Assembly (NCBI RefSeq): GCF_013868415.1
Contig: NZ_JACEMT010000040.1
Span: 1-64,000, forward strand
Length of the DNA: 64,000 nt
DNA from: Marinobacterium marinum
GTDB lineage: Bacteria > Pseudomonadota > Gammaproteobacteria > Pseudomonadales > Balneatricaceae
Direction: 5' to 3'
Positions within the stretch are counted from its first letter, which is position 1; each line of letters begins with the position of its first letter. Below are positions 17,426 to 27,032 of the stretch, piece by piece. The position numbers were made by a program, and so were the translations under genes. The notes beneath the pieces are model-generated. The model saw only the letters and a list, made by a program, of their open reading frames with translations. It was not told where the DNA came from and did not search any database.

Positions 17426-18010
17426 ATGCGTTCTGAACAAGAAACCGATTTCAATGCCTTGATGCAAGCAGAGGGGGTGAAGCGCAGTGCGCCAGCTGTG
17501 CCGACGGTGGCGTCCGAGTCGCGCCGGCCTTTGAAAGCGGACCCCCGTAAAAGTATTCGACGACGGTTGGCACAAGGCTCGCCCGAAGGCCTTACGCTGA
17601 ATCCGGTCGATTGGCTGCACCCTGCCGATCCGGTCAGCTGGAAGCGTGATGGTGTGCAGGAGGGGGTTTTCCGCAATTTGCGCCTGGGGCGGTATAACGC
17701 GGATGCCAGCCTCAATGTGCAACAGTGTACGTTGGCTGAAGCACGAGATGAGGTCGCAGGTTTTGTGCGGCAAAGTTGCGAGTTTAATATCCGCACGGTG
17801 TTGATTCAGCATGGGCGCAGCAACCGGGCTGACGGGCCGGGTAATCAGTTGAAGACCTATCTGAATGAGTGGCTGCCGCTGCTGGATCAGGTGTTGGCAT
17901 TTCATTCTGCCCAGCTCCACCACGGTGGCGTCGGAGCGATCTATGTCATGTTGCGCAAGAGCGAGCAGGCACGTCAGGACAACTGGGAAAAGCACCAGAA
18001 ACGGCGCTGA
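17426..18010 (+). CDS. smrA: Smr-domain protein SmrA
   Basis: A 194-residue protein with an unstructured start and a C-terminal Smr (MutS2-related) domain, about 95-185. Conserved parts are LNVQQCTLAEARDEVAGF, VLIQHGRS (HGxG-type loop), LKTYLNEWL and FHSAQLHHGGVGAIYVML. Smr domains nick or bind DNA, or cleave RNA at collided ribosomes; for SmrA the in vivo role is not settled. Single gene, divergent from the gene at 16494. Confidence 0.88.
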   Translation: MRSEQETDFNALMQAEGVKRSAPAVPTVASESRRPLKADPRKSIRRRLAQGSPEGLTLNPVDWLHPADPVSWKRDGVQEGVFRNLRLGRYNADASLNVQQCTLAEARDEVAGFVRQSCEFNIRTVLIQHGRSNRADGPGNQLKTYLNEWLPLLDQVLAFHSAQLHHGGVGAIYVMLRKSEQARQDNWEKHQKRR

Positions 18011-18138
18011 TTCCAGCCGGTAAGGCTGTGTGATCTCATCATGACAAGCAGGAGACAGTCAGGCGTATGGCAGATGTATGACAGTAAGGCCGGCGGCTTT
18101 GAGAGCGGCCCTCATTTCGACTTGATACCGACAGATTG

Positions 18139-20232
18139 ATGACGGAGTTGAACGAGCTGCGTCGACAGCTGCAGTTGTCGCACCAGCGTGTGCTGATCTG
18201 GGTGAGTGGTGAGGCTGGCTGGTGTCGTGAGCAGCTGAAAGGCCCCTTGTCGATGTGGCTGCAGGGGCGCGGGGTTTTGGTTGGGCGCGATTCGATTGCG
18301 GGAATACCGGCATTCGAAGCGCGTCAGGTATCGGCATTGCTGGGGCAAACGCTCGATTTTGCCGTTGTTGATGCCTTTGCCGGCTTTAATCCCAATACCT
18401 TCGGTCAGCTCTGTGGGGCTGTTGAGGGGGGTGGGTGCGTGGTCTTGCTGACGCCCTCGCCTGATGAGTGGGTTCGCTACGCGGACCCCGAATACGCTGC
18501 ATTGTGTGTCGAACCTTACCGTCCTGATCAACTGCGCGGTCAATACCTGGCGCATTTGGTGCGCGTCTTGGGCAGTGCCGATGAGCGTGTGTACTGGCCT
18601 CAGGCGGGGGCGCCGGTCCTGCCGTTCCTGCCGGGAGTGGAGGCGGCAGGCGTGGGGGTGCCGCCCTGTCGCAGCCAGGATCAAGTGGCGGCGGTGGAAC
18701 AGGTACTGGAAACGGCTGAAAAAAGGCAAAGCCCGCTGGTGTTGAGTGCAGACCGGGGACGCGGCAAGAGCGCCGCTTTGGGTATTGCGGCCGCTCGTTT
18801 GTTGCAGGCGGGCAAGCGCGTGGTCGTGACGGCTTTCTCTCGAGAGGCGATTGGCTCTCTGCTGGAGCGGGTCGAGGTGCTGGCCCCAGAAGTGGTTGAG
18901 CAGCTGGATTATTACCGACCGGATGAGCTGCTGCAGGCGGATGTCCGAGCCGACCTGCTGCTGGTGGATGAGGCGGCGGCGATACCGACCCCCCTATTGA
19001 GTCGTTTGCTGGAGCGCTACCCTCGTGCGGTATTTGCGACCACCCTGCACGGTTACGAGGGTAATGGTCAGGGATTTGCGCTCAGGTTTCTGCAACAGCT
19101 GCGTAACCGCTACCCCCGTTGTCGGGAGTATCGTTTGTACACGCCCATTCGCTGGTCGGCTCCTGATCCGCTGGAGCGCTTGAGTCATCGGATGTTGCTG
19201 TTGGATGTGGATGTGGGGGATCTGACCGATACGGAGGGCGAGCCGGCAGTCGTGCGCTTGACGCAGGCTGACCTGGCACAGAATACCGAGCAGCTGCGCC
19301 AGTTGTTTGGCCTGTTGGTCCTGGCTCATTACCGGACGACGCCCGGAGATCTGCGCATTCTGCTGGACAGTCCGAACATGCGTGTCTATCAGATTTCGAC
19401 CCGAGGCGTGCCGGTTGCCTGCGCGCTGGTTGCCGAAGAAGGCCCCTTGCCGGTTGAACTGGCGCAGTCGGTTTGGCAGGGGCGGCGGCGCCCGCGCGGC
19501 CATCTGCTGCCTCAAACACTGATTGCTCAGGAAGGCTGGCTGGAAGCCGCGCCCTGGCGGGCATTGCGGATTGTACGGATTGCCGTGCATCCGAGTATGC
19601 GGGAACGAGGGATAGGGCGTCGCGTCCTGCAATCGATTGAGCAAGAGGCCAGGGCCGAGGGGGTCGACTACCTGGGGGCCAGTTTTGCCGCCAGTGAGGC
19701 CTTGCTGGGGTTTTGGCAGCGCAGCGGTTTTTGCCCCGTGCGCTTGGGTGAGCAGCGTGACCCGGTTGCGGGTACTCATGCACTGCTGGTGCTGAAAGCG
19801 CTGACGGCCCGTGTCGAGGACTGGTTGCCGCAGGCGCAATGCTGGTATCGGCGCAGTGTGTTGCAGCGTGTGCCGGGAACGCTTCGGGATCTGGAAGCGG
19901 AGCGTCTGCCAGCCCTTTTGCGGATGACGGTGCGTGAAAGGGTGGTGCCGTTAGCAACGATGCAGCGTCTGCGCGGTTTCAGTGAAGCGCAGCGCAGTCT
20001 GGAAAGCAGCCTGCTGCCCTTGTGCGACTTGATTGAAGCCAGTGTGCAGGATTGGGATGACTGGCAGCTGTCGGTGTCTGATCAGCGCTTGTTGTGCGAC
20101 CGTATTCTGCGCCAGTTGCCGCCGGCTGCGGTAGTGGAGCCGGCGGGCAAAAAGGCACAGCTGGCGCGACTGCGCCTGTTGTGCGGGCTTTTGTTGCTCA
20201 GGCTTTCTGCAAAATCACCATCAATCCCTTGA
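18139..20232 (+). CDS. tmcA: tRNA(Met) cytidine acetyltransferase TmcA
   Basis: TmcA forms N4-acetylcytidine at the wobble base of elongator tRNA-Met, using acetyl-CoA and ATP. The 697-residue protein has an N-terminal DUF1726 part (1-about 150), an ATPase/helicase part with Walker A SADRGRGKSAALG near 200 and Walker B LLLVDEAAAIP, then a GNAT domain (RIVRIAVHPSMRERGIGRRVL near 475-500), and a C-terminal tRNA-binding part. ATG 18139 was preferred to the adjacent TTG; the ribosome binding site is weak. The last 35 bp overlap the convergent methyltransferase gene. Confidence 0.94.
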   Translation: MTELNELRRQLQLSHQRVLIWVSGEAGWCREQLKGPLSMWLQGRGVLVGRDSIAGIPAFEARQVSALLGQTLDFAVVDAFAGFNPNTFGQLCGAVEGGGCVVLLTPSPDEWVRYADPEYAALCVEPYRPDQLRGQYLAHLVRVLGSADERVYWPQAGAPVLPFLPGVEAAGVGVPPCRSQDQVAAVEQVLETAEKRQSPLVLSADRGRGKSAALGIAAARLLQAGKRVVVTAFSREAIGSLLERVEVLAPEVVEQLDYYRPDELLQADVRADLLLVDEAAAIPTPLLSRLLERYPRAVFATTLHGYEGNGQGFALRFLQQLRNRYPRCREYRLYTPIRWSAPDPLERLSHRMLLLDVDVGDLTDTEGEPAVVRLTQADLAQNTEQLRQLFGLLVLAHYRTTPGDLRILLDSPNMRVYQISTRGVPVACALVAEEGPLPVELAQSVWQGRRRPRGHLLPQTLIAQEGWLEAAPWRALRIVRIAVHPSMRERGIGRRVLQSIEQEARAEGVDYLGASFAASEALLGFWQRSGFCPVRLGEQRDPVAGTHALLVLKALTARVEDWLPQAQCWYRRSVLQRVPGTLRDLEAERLPALLRMTVRERVVPLATMQRLRGFSEAQRSLESSLLPLCDLIEASVQDWDDWQLSVSDQRLLCDRILRQLPPAAVVEPAGKKAQLARLRLLCGLLLLRLSAKSPSIP

Positions 20233-21568
20233 TACTGACGCCGTTTTCAAATCGAAGAGGGAAGGGGTTCAGCAACTTGATCGTGAAGTCGTATTGTGCC
20301 GCTAGCCTTTCGATATGTTGCAGGCTGTGGCGGTAGCGCCCCGAAGCATGCAGGCTGATCTCGTCAGGACCTTCGTGCTGCTCGACCGTGAACGCGAACA
20401 GCCCCTGTGGCGCCAGAGCGCCAGGCAGTGCGGCTAGAATCGGCTGCAGATCGCCCGTATAGATCAGGACATCGGTTGCCGTAATCAATTGGGTGGCCGT
20501 CAGAGTGGGCAGGTAGTCCAGCAAAGGACTGCAGCTGAGGGCATCATAGACGTGCTTATCGGCTGCCAGTTGCAGCATGCGGGGCGACAGATCGCAGCCC
20601 TGCAAGTGGCGGATCGGCAGTTGGCTGCGCAGCTCTCGACCACAGAGTCCGGTGCCGCAGCCCAGATCGGCGGCGCTGACAGGGCGATTCGCGGGCATAA
20701 TCCTGGCCAGTTGTCGGCATAGCTCAACGGGTGCGTTGTATCCAAGCTGCTGCTGCAGTCGTGATTCGAACTGATCCGCGTGGGTGTCGTACAGTGTGCG
20801 AACATAATCGGCGGGTGCTGCGGCGGTGCAGTCTCCGCGTATGGCGTCCAGCATGTGCCGTACCCCCGAGTTGTCCGGTGCCGCCAGTGCGGCCGCCTGG
20901 TAAATAGGCGTGGCGGCGACGGCAAACCCCTCCTCGGCGATATAATCCGCCATCCTGATCAGGGTTTGCGGGTCAGAGTCCTTCGAGGTCCAGCGCTCAA
21001 TGACAGTCTGGGCATTCTCTGTCAGGCACAGGTTGAGTGCTCGCTCCGATTCCACCTCTAAAGTGTCAGGTAATGTGGTCAGCAGGTCGAGGGCGGCCTG
21101 ATAGTGCTGCAGGTGGCGTTCGGCGACAGCATGGCAGAGCCGGGCTTCGATCTGCCTGGCCAGGACCGGGTGCGCGTACATGTGATCGCAAATTTCCGGC
21201 CAGCGTTCAAGCTGTTCTAAGGCGCCCAGCAGATTAAGGTGGAAGGCTTGCTCACGTGGCTGTAGCTGAATGGCTGTGCGGCAGGCGTTCACGGCCTGTT
21301 CCTGTTTGCCTCTGGCCTGGAGTACCAGTGCCAGGTTATTGAAGGCCTGGGCCTTGAATGCCGGCGCGGGGTTCAGGCGACTAGCCTTGGTCAGCTCTTT
21401 GGTGGCGGCAAGCTGGTTGCCGTTCTTGAACTGGATCAGCCCGAGCAGGTGGCGAGCGTTGAAGTCATCGGGTCGTTGCGCCAAATGTTGCCGACAGATG
21501 GCGCAGGCAGCTGTGAATGCGCCCTGATTCATCAGCGCAAGCGCTTCATTGAGACTGGGTAATGACAT
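20198..21568 (-). CDS. TPR-repeat protein fused to a SAM methyltransferase
   Basis: A 456-residue protein. Residues 1-about 240 are TPR-type helical hairpins (NARHLLGLIQFKNGNQLAATKELTKA and similar units). The C-terminal part is a class I SAM methyltransferase, with motif I ADLGCGTGLCG near 295, GCDLSPRML and TDVLIYTGDLQPIL. TPR-methyltransferases of this layout are common in proteobacteria; the substrate is not known. Its 3' end overlaps tmcA by 35 bp on the other strand. Confidence 0.88.
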   Translation of the reverse strand: MSLPSLNEALALMNQGAFTAACAICRQHLAQRPDDFNARHLLGLIQFKNGNQLAATKELTKASRLNPAPAFKAQAFNNLALVLQARGKQEQAVNACRTAIQLQPREQAFHLNLLGALEQLERWPEICDHMYAHPVLARQIEARLCHAVAERHLQHYQAALDLLTTLPDTLEVESERALNLCLTENAQTVIERWTSKDSDPQTLIRMADYIAEEGFAVAATPIYQAAALAAPDNSGVRHMLDAIRGDCTAAAPADYVRTLYDTHADQFESRLQQQLGYNAPVELCRQLARIMPANRPVSAADLGCGTGLCGRELRSQLPIRHLQGCDLSPRMLQLAADKHVYDALSCSPLLDYLPTLTATQLITATDVLIYTGDLQPILAALPGALAPQGLFAFTVEQHEGPDEISLHASGRYRHSLQHIERLAAQYDFTIKLLNPFPLRFENGVSIKGLMVILQKA

Positions 21569-21716
21569 GATGAACTCGTTGAAAAAAGTACAAAAGCTGG
21601 AGCGATACTAGACAAGACGGCGCGAAATGCCAATGTCTGCTTGAGAGGGCGGGTGAGGGATGTTGTGCCGGTAACGAGGGCGGGTAACCGAGCGGATGGC
21701 CCGGCTACCCGTGGTA

Positions 21717-23117
21717 TCAGCTGACCTGACGGGTGCTGTCGGCCTGCTTCAGGACTTCCTGCTGTGCAGCCAGGGCTGCCTTGGCATTGGCCTTGAACTG
21801 GGCCGCTTCCAGGTCGTGCTTGTTCAGCAGCTTGTAAAAATCGGTGCGGTTGCGCTGTGCAATGCGGGCGGCGTGGGTGACGTTGCCTTCCGTGATCTGC
21901 AGTACCTTGATCAGATAGCGTCGCTCAAAGTCGGCGCGAGCCTCGTTGAACGACGGAATCACCCGTTCCTGATTGGTCAGTGCCTTGGATACCAGCCCTT
22001 CTGGAATGATCGGAGAGGGGCTGAGCGCCACAACCTGCTCCATCACGTTCTCCAGCTGTCGTACGTTGCCGGGCCAGGCGGCCTGAGCCAGCAGGTGGAG
22101 CGCGCCTGGCGAAATGCCTCGAACCTTGCGATTGTGCTTGCGTGCCGCCTGAGACAGAAAGTGGCGTGCCAGCAGAGGGATGTCCTCCGGACGCTCTCGC
22201 AGTGGCGGCAATTCCAGGTTGACGACATTGAGGCGGTAGTACAGGTCTTCCCTGAATTCCTGACTCAGCATGGCGGACTCAAGGTTGCGGTGAGTCGCTG
22301 AAATGATGCGTACGTCTATCGGCATGCTCTGGGTGGAGCCGACCGGGCGAATGGTACGTTCCTGCAGGGCGCGTAACAGTTTGACCTGGAGGGTGGTTGG
22401 CATATCGCCAATTTCGTCCAGAAACAGTGTGCCGCCCTGGGCCGCGCGAAACAGGCCGTCGTGCTGATTAACGGCACCGGTAAAGGCTCCCTTGGTGTGG
22501 CCGAAGAGTTCGGACTCCAGCAGTTGTTCCGGCAGCGCACCGCAGTTGATGGCGACAAAGGGCTTGTCGCTGCGCGCGCTGGCCTGGTGAATTGCCTTGG
22601 CGACCAGTTCCTTGCCGCTGCCGCTGGGGCCGGTGATCAGGACGCTGACATCCGAGGCGGCTACGCGCTGTGCCTGGTCCAGTACATGCTCCATGCGGTC
22701 GCTGTGACTGATGATACCGGCACGCCAGCTTTGGTCCTGGCTGCGCTGTGAGCTTTTGAGGGCGGCACGGACGGTATCCAGCAGGTGCTGCTTATCGATC
22801 GGTTTGGACAGAAAGCCGAAAACGCCTTTCTGGGTTGCCTCTACCGCTTCAGGGATGGAACCATGCGCGGTAATGATGATGACGGGCAGGTCGGGGCGTT
22901 CCTGCTGAATGCGAGAAAAGAGCGTCAGGCCATCCATGCCATCCATTCTCAGGTCTGTGAGTACCAGGTCAAAGCTGTGTTGGCGAATCAGGCTCAAGGC
23001 CTTTTCTCCGCTTTCGGCACAGCTGATCTCGTAACCGGATGCCTGCAGCCGTAGTTCCAGCAGTCTCAGCAATGCGGTATCGTCATCGACCAGCAGAATA
23101 TTGGGGGTTGACGTCAT
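21717..23117 (-). CDS. glrR: Sigma-54 response regulator GlrR (QseF)
   Basis: The DNA-binding output of the GlrK-GlrR system; in enterobacteria it activates sigma-54 promoters such as that of the sRNA glmY. The 466-residue protein has a receiver (1-120; VDDD, phospho-Asp in VLTDLRMDG), an AAA+ domain with Walker A GPSGSGKELVAKAIH and the sigma-54 contact loop GAFTGA, and a C-terminal Fis-type HTH (NVTHAARIAQRNRTDFYKLL). Third gene of the operon. A close sigma-54 promoter match lies before glrK, which fits self-regulation. Confidence 0.92.
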   Translation of the reverse strand: MTSTPNILLVDDDTALLRLLELRLQASGYEISCAESGEKALSLIRQHSFDLVLTDLRMDGMDGLTLFSRIQQERPDLPVIIITAHGSIPEAVEATQKGVFGFLSKPIDKQHLLDTVRAALKSSQRSQDQSWRAGIISHSDRMEHVLDQAQRVAASDVSVLITGPSGSGKELVAKAIHQASARSDKPFVAINCGALPEQLLESELFGHTKGAFTGAVNQHDGLFRAAQGGTLFLDEIGDMPTTLQVKLLRALQERTIRPVGSTQSMPIDVRIISATHRNLESAMLSQEFREDLYYRLNVVNLELPPLRERPEDIPLLARHFLSQAARKHNRKVRGISPGALHLLAQAAWPGNVRQLENVMEQVVALSPSPIIPEGLVSKALTNQERVIPSFNEARADFERRYLIKVLQITEGNVTHAARIAQRNRTDFYKLLNKHDLEAAQFKANAKAALAAQQEVLKQADSTRQVS

Positions 23118-23120
23118 CTG

Positions 23121-23609
23121 TCAGTGCTCCTCACGCTGTCGCGTTATTTGTCGTTCCAAATCAGTCAGGGCGTCTACCTGACGCTGTAGTTCATCGACCT
23201 GTCGTTCCAGGGTGTACTGCTGGTCCAGCAGGTTCAGCTGCAGCTGCAGCTGGCGGGTGCGCACCTGAACATACTGCCCCGCGCTGCAGGAGGGGCTGAT
23301 CTTGAGTGTGCTCAGGTATTCCAGCGCTCGCTTCAATTGCTCGGGGGATTGCCCGGGCGCACTGAGCAGAAGCGCATGTAATGTGGTTTGCTGTCTCTTT
23401 TCGGCTTCAATAAGAAGCTTGCGCTTCTCATCAAGTGTAGACGAAATGTAACGATGCTCGTAATCAAGCCATTTGATGACCTGCGCATTTTCGTCGGCGC
23501 AGGGGTGAAGCTGTTCTTCGCTATTGTCTGGGGTGTGCGAAACCGGGCGCTCCAGAAGCTGGCAACCCGATAGAAGCATCATCAAGATACAAAATAAAAA
23601 CTGACGCAT
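23121..23609 (-). CDS. QseG/GlrG-like outer-membrane lipoprotein
   Basis: A 162-residue protein with a signal peptide and lipobox LLSGC (Cys16), so likely a lipoprotein. The rest is helical and probably coiled coil (LNLLDQQYTLERQVDELQRQVDALTDLERQITRQREEH). Its place between the kinase and regulator genes (4-bp gap to glrK, 3-bp gap to glrR) fits QseG/YfhG, which interacts with the kinase in enterobacteria; sequence similarity beyond position and layout is limited. Confidence 0.75.
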   Translation of the reverse strand: MRQFLFCILMMLLSGCQLLERPVSHTPDNSEEQLHPCADENAQVIKWLDYEHRYISSTLDEKRKLLIEAEKRQQTTLHALLLSAPGQSPEQLKRALEYLSTLKISPSCSAGQYVQVRTRQLQLQLNLLDQQYTLERQVDELQRQVDALTDLERQITRQREEH

Positions 23610-23613
23610 CGCT

Positions 23614-25032
23614 TCAATGTTCCAGAGATGGTAAAAAAAGGCTGAATGCTACCCAGCCGTCACTGTTCCGGCTGACCAGCAGTTTGGCGTTTAATGCGCT
23701 GCTGGCCTGAGCCGCTATGCTTAATCCGATTCCTGACCCCTTCAGTGGGCCGCGCCGGCGATTCTTGCCCTGATAGAAAGGCTCGAACAACTGGGGGAGA
23801 TCGGCGTCTGGAATCTGAGGGCCCGTATTGGCGACCTCCAGCTCCAGTACCGAACCGGTTTGGGAGGTTGTGATGCAGATGACGCCGCCCTGATTTGAAT
23901 AATGCACGGCATTTGAAATCAGGTTTGTCAGGATGCGCTGCAACATGTGAGAATCAGTAATCCAGCCGTCGATATTATTAAGTTCCAGCTTCAGCTGCAA
24001 TTGTTTTTGCTCTATTTGCAACTTGAACGGTGTAATTATGCGCTCCAATAAAGAAGGTAATGCTACCGTTTCCTTTTGCAGGCGGTGAGGCTGCTGTAAG
24101 CGATTGTAATCCAACAGTTGTTCGATTAACTCCTGCAGGGTAATACTGTTTTGCTGCAGCAGGTGAACGATCTCCTGCTGATTTTGAGTAAGCGGTCCTG
24201 CCAACTCTTCCGATAAAATATCGGCCCCTTCGCGCAAGGTGGTTAATGGCGTTTTTAATTCATGGGAAATATGGCGTAAAAAGCGCGCTTTATCCTCTTC
24301 GAGTCCTGAAAGGCGATCTGCCAGCCAGTTCAGTTGCTCGTTGACCTGAACCAGTTCAAGGGGGCCGGACAAGTAGGGAGACGGCGTACGTTCTCCTTCG
24401 CCCAGAGCTCGAATATGCTTGATCAAGTGTTGCACCGGGCGGTTGATGCGGGCGCTGAAAAACAGAATCAGTATTGTGGAAGCCAAAATCAGAGCGGATG
24501 CCTGCCAGACAGTACGCTGCTGTTCGGCTTTGACTTGTTGCTCAAGTTCAGACAGTCGAGAGTTGAAGGCTTGGTCGGTTGCGTGGATCAGGCTCTGGGT
24601 GGCGGTGATCAATGCGTCCAGGTCGGCAGGTTCAAAGCGAGGAGCCGTGTCCTGGTCCGATTGCAGCTGGATGTTGTCCAGCAGGGTCTTCAGCTTGGCC
24701 GCGCTGTCAGTGAGCCGTGTCGGTAGCTGTAGCTGCTGCAGCAGAGTGCGGTAGTTCTGCAGTTGATGTGTCAGGCGGTCGCGCAGTTCTGATCGTTTGA
24801 CGATCTCATACTGACGGGCCGAGCGGGTGATGTCTTCAGCCAGAGTGCGCAGCTCTTCAGTTTGTTGGCTGCTTTGCAGCATTTCGCGGGCCAGCATGCG
24901 AGCGCGATCAGATTGATCGACCAGGGCGTTGCCTGATTGGAAAATCAGGATGGCAAGTGGGATCGCGGCGAGAAAAAAAGCCAGTAATACCAGTTGCTTG
25001 AGCGAATGAGTGTGCCATTTGAAGCGGATCAT
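23614..25032 (-). CDS. glrK: Sensor histidine kinase GlrK (QseE)
   Basis: An inner-membrane kinase of 472 residues: helix 1 (about 14-31), a helical periplasmic sensor (32-170) and helix 2 (about 175-192). A HAMP-type linker follows, then HisKA with LRHISHELKTPLTTL (phospho-His near 257) and a HATPase with NLISNAVHYS and GSGIGLSIAAQ. First gene of glrK-qseG-glrR. The signal is unknown; cell-envelope or amino-sugar status is suggested from enterobacterial homologues. Confidence 0.92.
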   Translation of the reverse strand: MIRFKWHTHSLKQLVLLAFFLAAIPLAILIFQSGNALVDQSDRARMLAREMLQSSQQTEELRTLAEDITRSARQYEIVKRSELRDRLTHQLQNYRTLLQQLQLPTRLTDSAAKLKTLLDNIQLQSDQDTAPRFEPADLDALITATQSLIHATDQAFNSRLSELEQQVKAEQQRTVWQASALILASTILILFFSARINRPVQHLIKHIRALGEGERTPSPYLSGPLELVQVNEQLNWLADRLSGLEEDKARFLRHISHELKTPLTTLREGADILSEELAGPLTQNQQEIVHLLQQNSITLQELIEQLLDYNRLQQPHRLQKETVALPSLLERIITPFKLQIEQKQLQLKLELNNIDGWITDSHMLQRILTNLISNAVHYSNQGGVICITTSQTGSVLELEVANTGPQIPDADLPQLFEPFYQGKNRRRGPLKGSGIGLSIAAQASSALNAKLLVSRNSDGWVAFSLFLPSLEH

Positions 25033-25492
25033 CAGTTATTTGTCGTGTAACCGAGGTGGTTGCAACGTTCCTATTGTCAAAAATATCCGCCTTGCGGTCT
25101 CGACCCCTGCTTGCTTTGGGAGGCGCGGTGCCTGAGATGAATGCATAGCAAATATTGTGCCTTTTTTGTGAAAGTTCTTTTTTATCAATTAGATAGGTTT
25201 TTTTAAAGAGGGGTAATACGATTCAGTTTATACAAGCTGTAAGTGTTATGGCGACACATTTGTTGTGAAAACTATAAAGTCCTTTAATATCAAAGGGTTG
25301 CAATGTCTCCTTTTGGATACTTTATTGTTGCCTTGGTTGTACAGGTGTGGGGCTTACATAAAAAAGTCGTGCTTTTAATACAGCTGTTGACTCATGCTGG
25401 GGCAGCGTTTTGATTTAACCATCAAGGCGGTAGAATACGGCGCTGAATATTAGACCTCCAAACAGGCGTTCCAAATAGCGGGGTAGGAGTGG
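25033..25492. other. 460-bp intergenic region with AT-rich control DNA
   Basis: Divergent control region between glrK (-) and the lipoprotein gene (+). It holds the sigma-54 promoter at 25147-25162. A perfect TGTC-N10-GACA GlrR site was not found. A GTGT/ACAC inverted repeat (25244-25258) and a possible TAGAAT -10 at 25431 for the plus-strand gene are weak candidates. No open frame of note. Confidence 0.5.
25147..25162 (-). promoter_or_regulatory. Sigma-54 (-24/-12) promoter of the glrK operon
   Basis: The minus strand reads AGGCACAATATTTGCT, which matches GGCAC-N5-TTGC exactly (consensus TGGCAC-N5-TTGC). Transcription would start near 25136, about 104 nt before the glrK start. GlrR in the same operon is a sigma-54 activator, so self-activation is likely. 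Confidence 0.75.
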
Positions 25493-26479
25493 ATGCGGTT
25501 TAAATGGATGCCGGTACTGGGCGTCATTATGCCTTTACTGATGAGCGGCTGTGCACAGCAGTCGGTCAAATCCGGTGCGGCCGGGCAATTGGTACGCGGG
25601 ACTTTAAGCAAGGAAGGAGAGGTTTATCGATTTTCGGCCTGTGGCTCGACGGATGTATTGAATGCCGAGATTGCGTCCGATGTGTTAATACAAGAGCATG
25701 CCGCCCAGAGTTTGGGTGAGGGATGGCCGGTTTATGTAGAGGCCTGGGCGGGTGCGGGAGTGGCACCGCTGGTGCTGGAACAGCCGCTGGTGATCGGAGG
25801 GTCGCTGGCGGCCTGTGAGTACACTCTGCCGGGCATCGAATTGCGGGCAGTGTCTGATGATGGGCGTGTGATTATCGATCTGCGTGATCATCATGTGCGG
25901 GTACAGTACCCGGAGCGACTGTTGCAGTTGGGTTTTGAGCGGCCCGAGGTGGAGCGCAAGGCTCAGAGCCGGCGCTGGCAGCAGGTCATGGTCAGCGGTG
26001 GCGGACATAAGGAACACCAGCTGTCGCTGGAGGTCGAGTCTCGCGCCTGTCGGGGAAAACTGGGGGCCTGGTATGCACTGAGCATGGACGCTGAAGTAAA
26101 CGGTGTTTATGCGCGGGGCTGCGCTCGCTTGGGTGATCTGGAACACTGGCCGCTGCGCAATGCTTATGCAACGCCTGACAGTATCAGCACCCGACGCCTC
26201 AGCTTGACGTTTGAACGCGATGGCCGCTTCCGTTTGGTTGAGGATTATTTGAACAACCAGCCGGTGATGGAGCATTTGGGACGCTGGGAGCGGGTGACGG
26301 CCGCAATGGTCAGGTTGTACCCGGATGAGCAGGGGCAGCCGTCAGTCAGTTTCCGTTTGGGCACGGGAGGAGAGCTGGTGCTGGAGGGATTTCATCCGGC
26401 CTACGGGCGTGCGCTGGAACTGCAGCCAACGGGAGCCATGCTGAGAGTCTCCAGTGGCGAACTGGACTGGTGGCGCTGA
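25493..26479 (+). CDS. Putative lipoprotein, NlpE-like layout
   Basis: A 328-residue protein with a signal peptide and lipobox LMSGC (Cys20). The mature part is beta-rich. The first part contains a Cys pair (ACGSTD, near 49, and LAACEYTL, near 108), a layout also seen in copper-resistance or envelope-stress lipoproteins such as NlpE. The C-terminal segment (LTFERDGRFRLVEDYLNNQPVMEHLGRW) looks like a META/NlpE-type strand repeat. Family placement is tentative. Its promoter lies in the region shared with glrK. Confidence 0.65.
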   Translation: MRFKWMPVLGVIMPLLMSGCAQQSVKSGAAGQLVRGTLSKEGEVYRFSACGSTDVLNAEIASDVLIQEHAAQSLGEGWPVYVEAWAGAGVAPLVLEQPLVIGGSLAACEYTLPGIELRAVSDDGRVIIDLRDHHVRVQYPERLLQLGFERPEVERKAQSRRWQQVMVSGGGHKEHQLSLEVESRACRGKLGAWYALSMDAEVNGVYARGCARLGDLEHWPLRNAYATPDSISTRRLSLTFERDGRFRLVEDYLNNQPVMEHLGRWERVTAAMVRLYPDEQGQPSVSFRLGTGGELVLEGFHPAYGRALELQPTGAMLRVSSGELDWWR

Positions 26480-26491
26480 GCGCTGACGCTC

Positions 26492-26980
26492 CTAGTCGTC
26501 GAGCAGTAAATCCCGTGCCTCGTTAACACGCGCCGCCAGCCAGGCACTGCCCTGGCGATCCGGGTGCAGTTTCTGAATCAGGTGGCGATGGGCGCGAATG
26601 ATCTCCTCCCGGCTGGCGTTGGGCTGCAGGCCCAGAATTTCCAGAGCCTCGCCCCGTGTCATTGTGCCGGTATTTCGAGCGCCGTGTTGTTGATCGGACC
26701 GCTGGTGTCGTTGCTGGCGCGCCTGCCAGGCGCGAGCCAGAGTTGGAAACAGGCGCAGCAACAAGGGCAGCAGCTGTTTCAGGAAGGGCAGGGTCAGTGC
26801 AATCAGGGCGCCCAGCCAGTGCATGCGGCCGGTGATGGCCAGATACAGCAGGCCGAGAGTCATCAGTAGCAGGATGGCTTTCCAGCCTGCGCTGCGGCGC
26901 TGCTGCGGTGGACGTGTTTGCCACCAGTACCAGCTGCCCAGTGCGATGATAGCGAACAGTACCAGTCCAAGAGGGTGCAT
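26492..26980 (-). CDS. Membrane-anchored J-domain protein
   Basis: A 162-residue protein with two or three hydrophobic helices in the first 75 residues and a C-terminal J domain (about 107-162) that contains the HPD motif ([12 protein letters not shown]). It should stimulate a DnaK-type chaperone at the inner membrane face. Similar to the small DjlC/Tim14-type J-proteins, convergent with the lipoprotein gene (12 bp between). Confidence 0.85.
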   Translation of the reverse strand: MHPLGLVLFAIIALGSWYWWQTRPPQQRRSAGWKAILLLMTLGLLYLAITGRMHWLGALIALTLPFLKQLLPLLLRLFPTLARAWQARQQRHQRSDQQHGARNTGTMTRGEALEILGLQPNASREEIIRAHRHLIQKLHPDRQGSAWLAARVNEARDLLLDD

Positions 26981-27032
26981 CCGGTTTCCCCATGTATTAT
27001 GACGGACGGGTACTGTACCTTGACTGGCTGAA

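Noticed and set aside
25243-25260. Plus-strand sigma-54-like element (TGGC...TTG) before the lipoprotein gene
   Set aside because: The -12 element reads TTGT rather than TTGC, and it is too far (over 200 bp) from the gene; the minus-strand match at 25147 is better.
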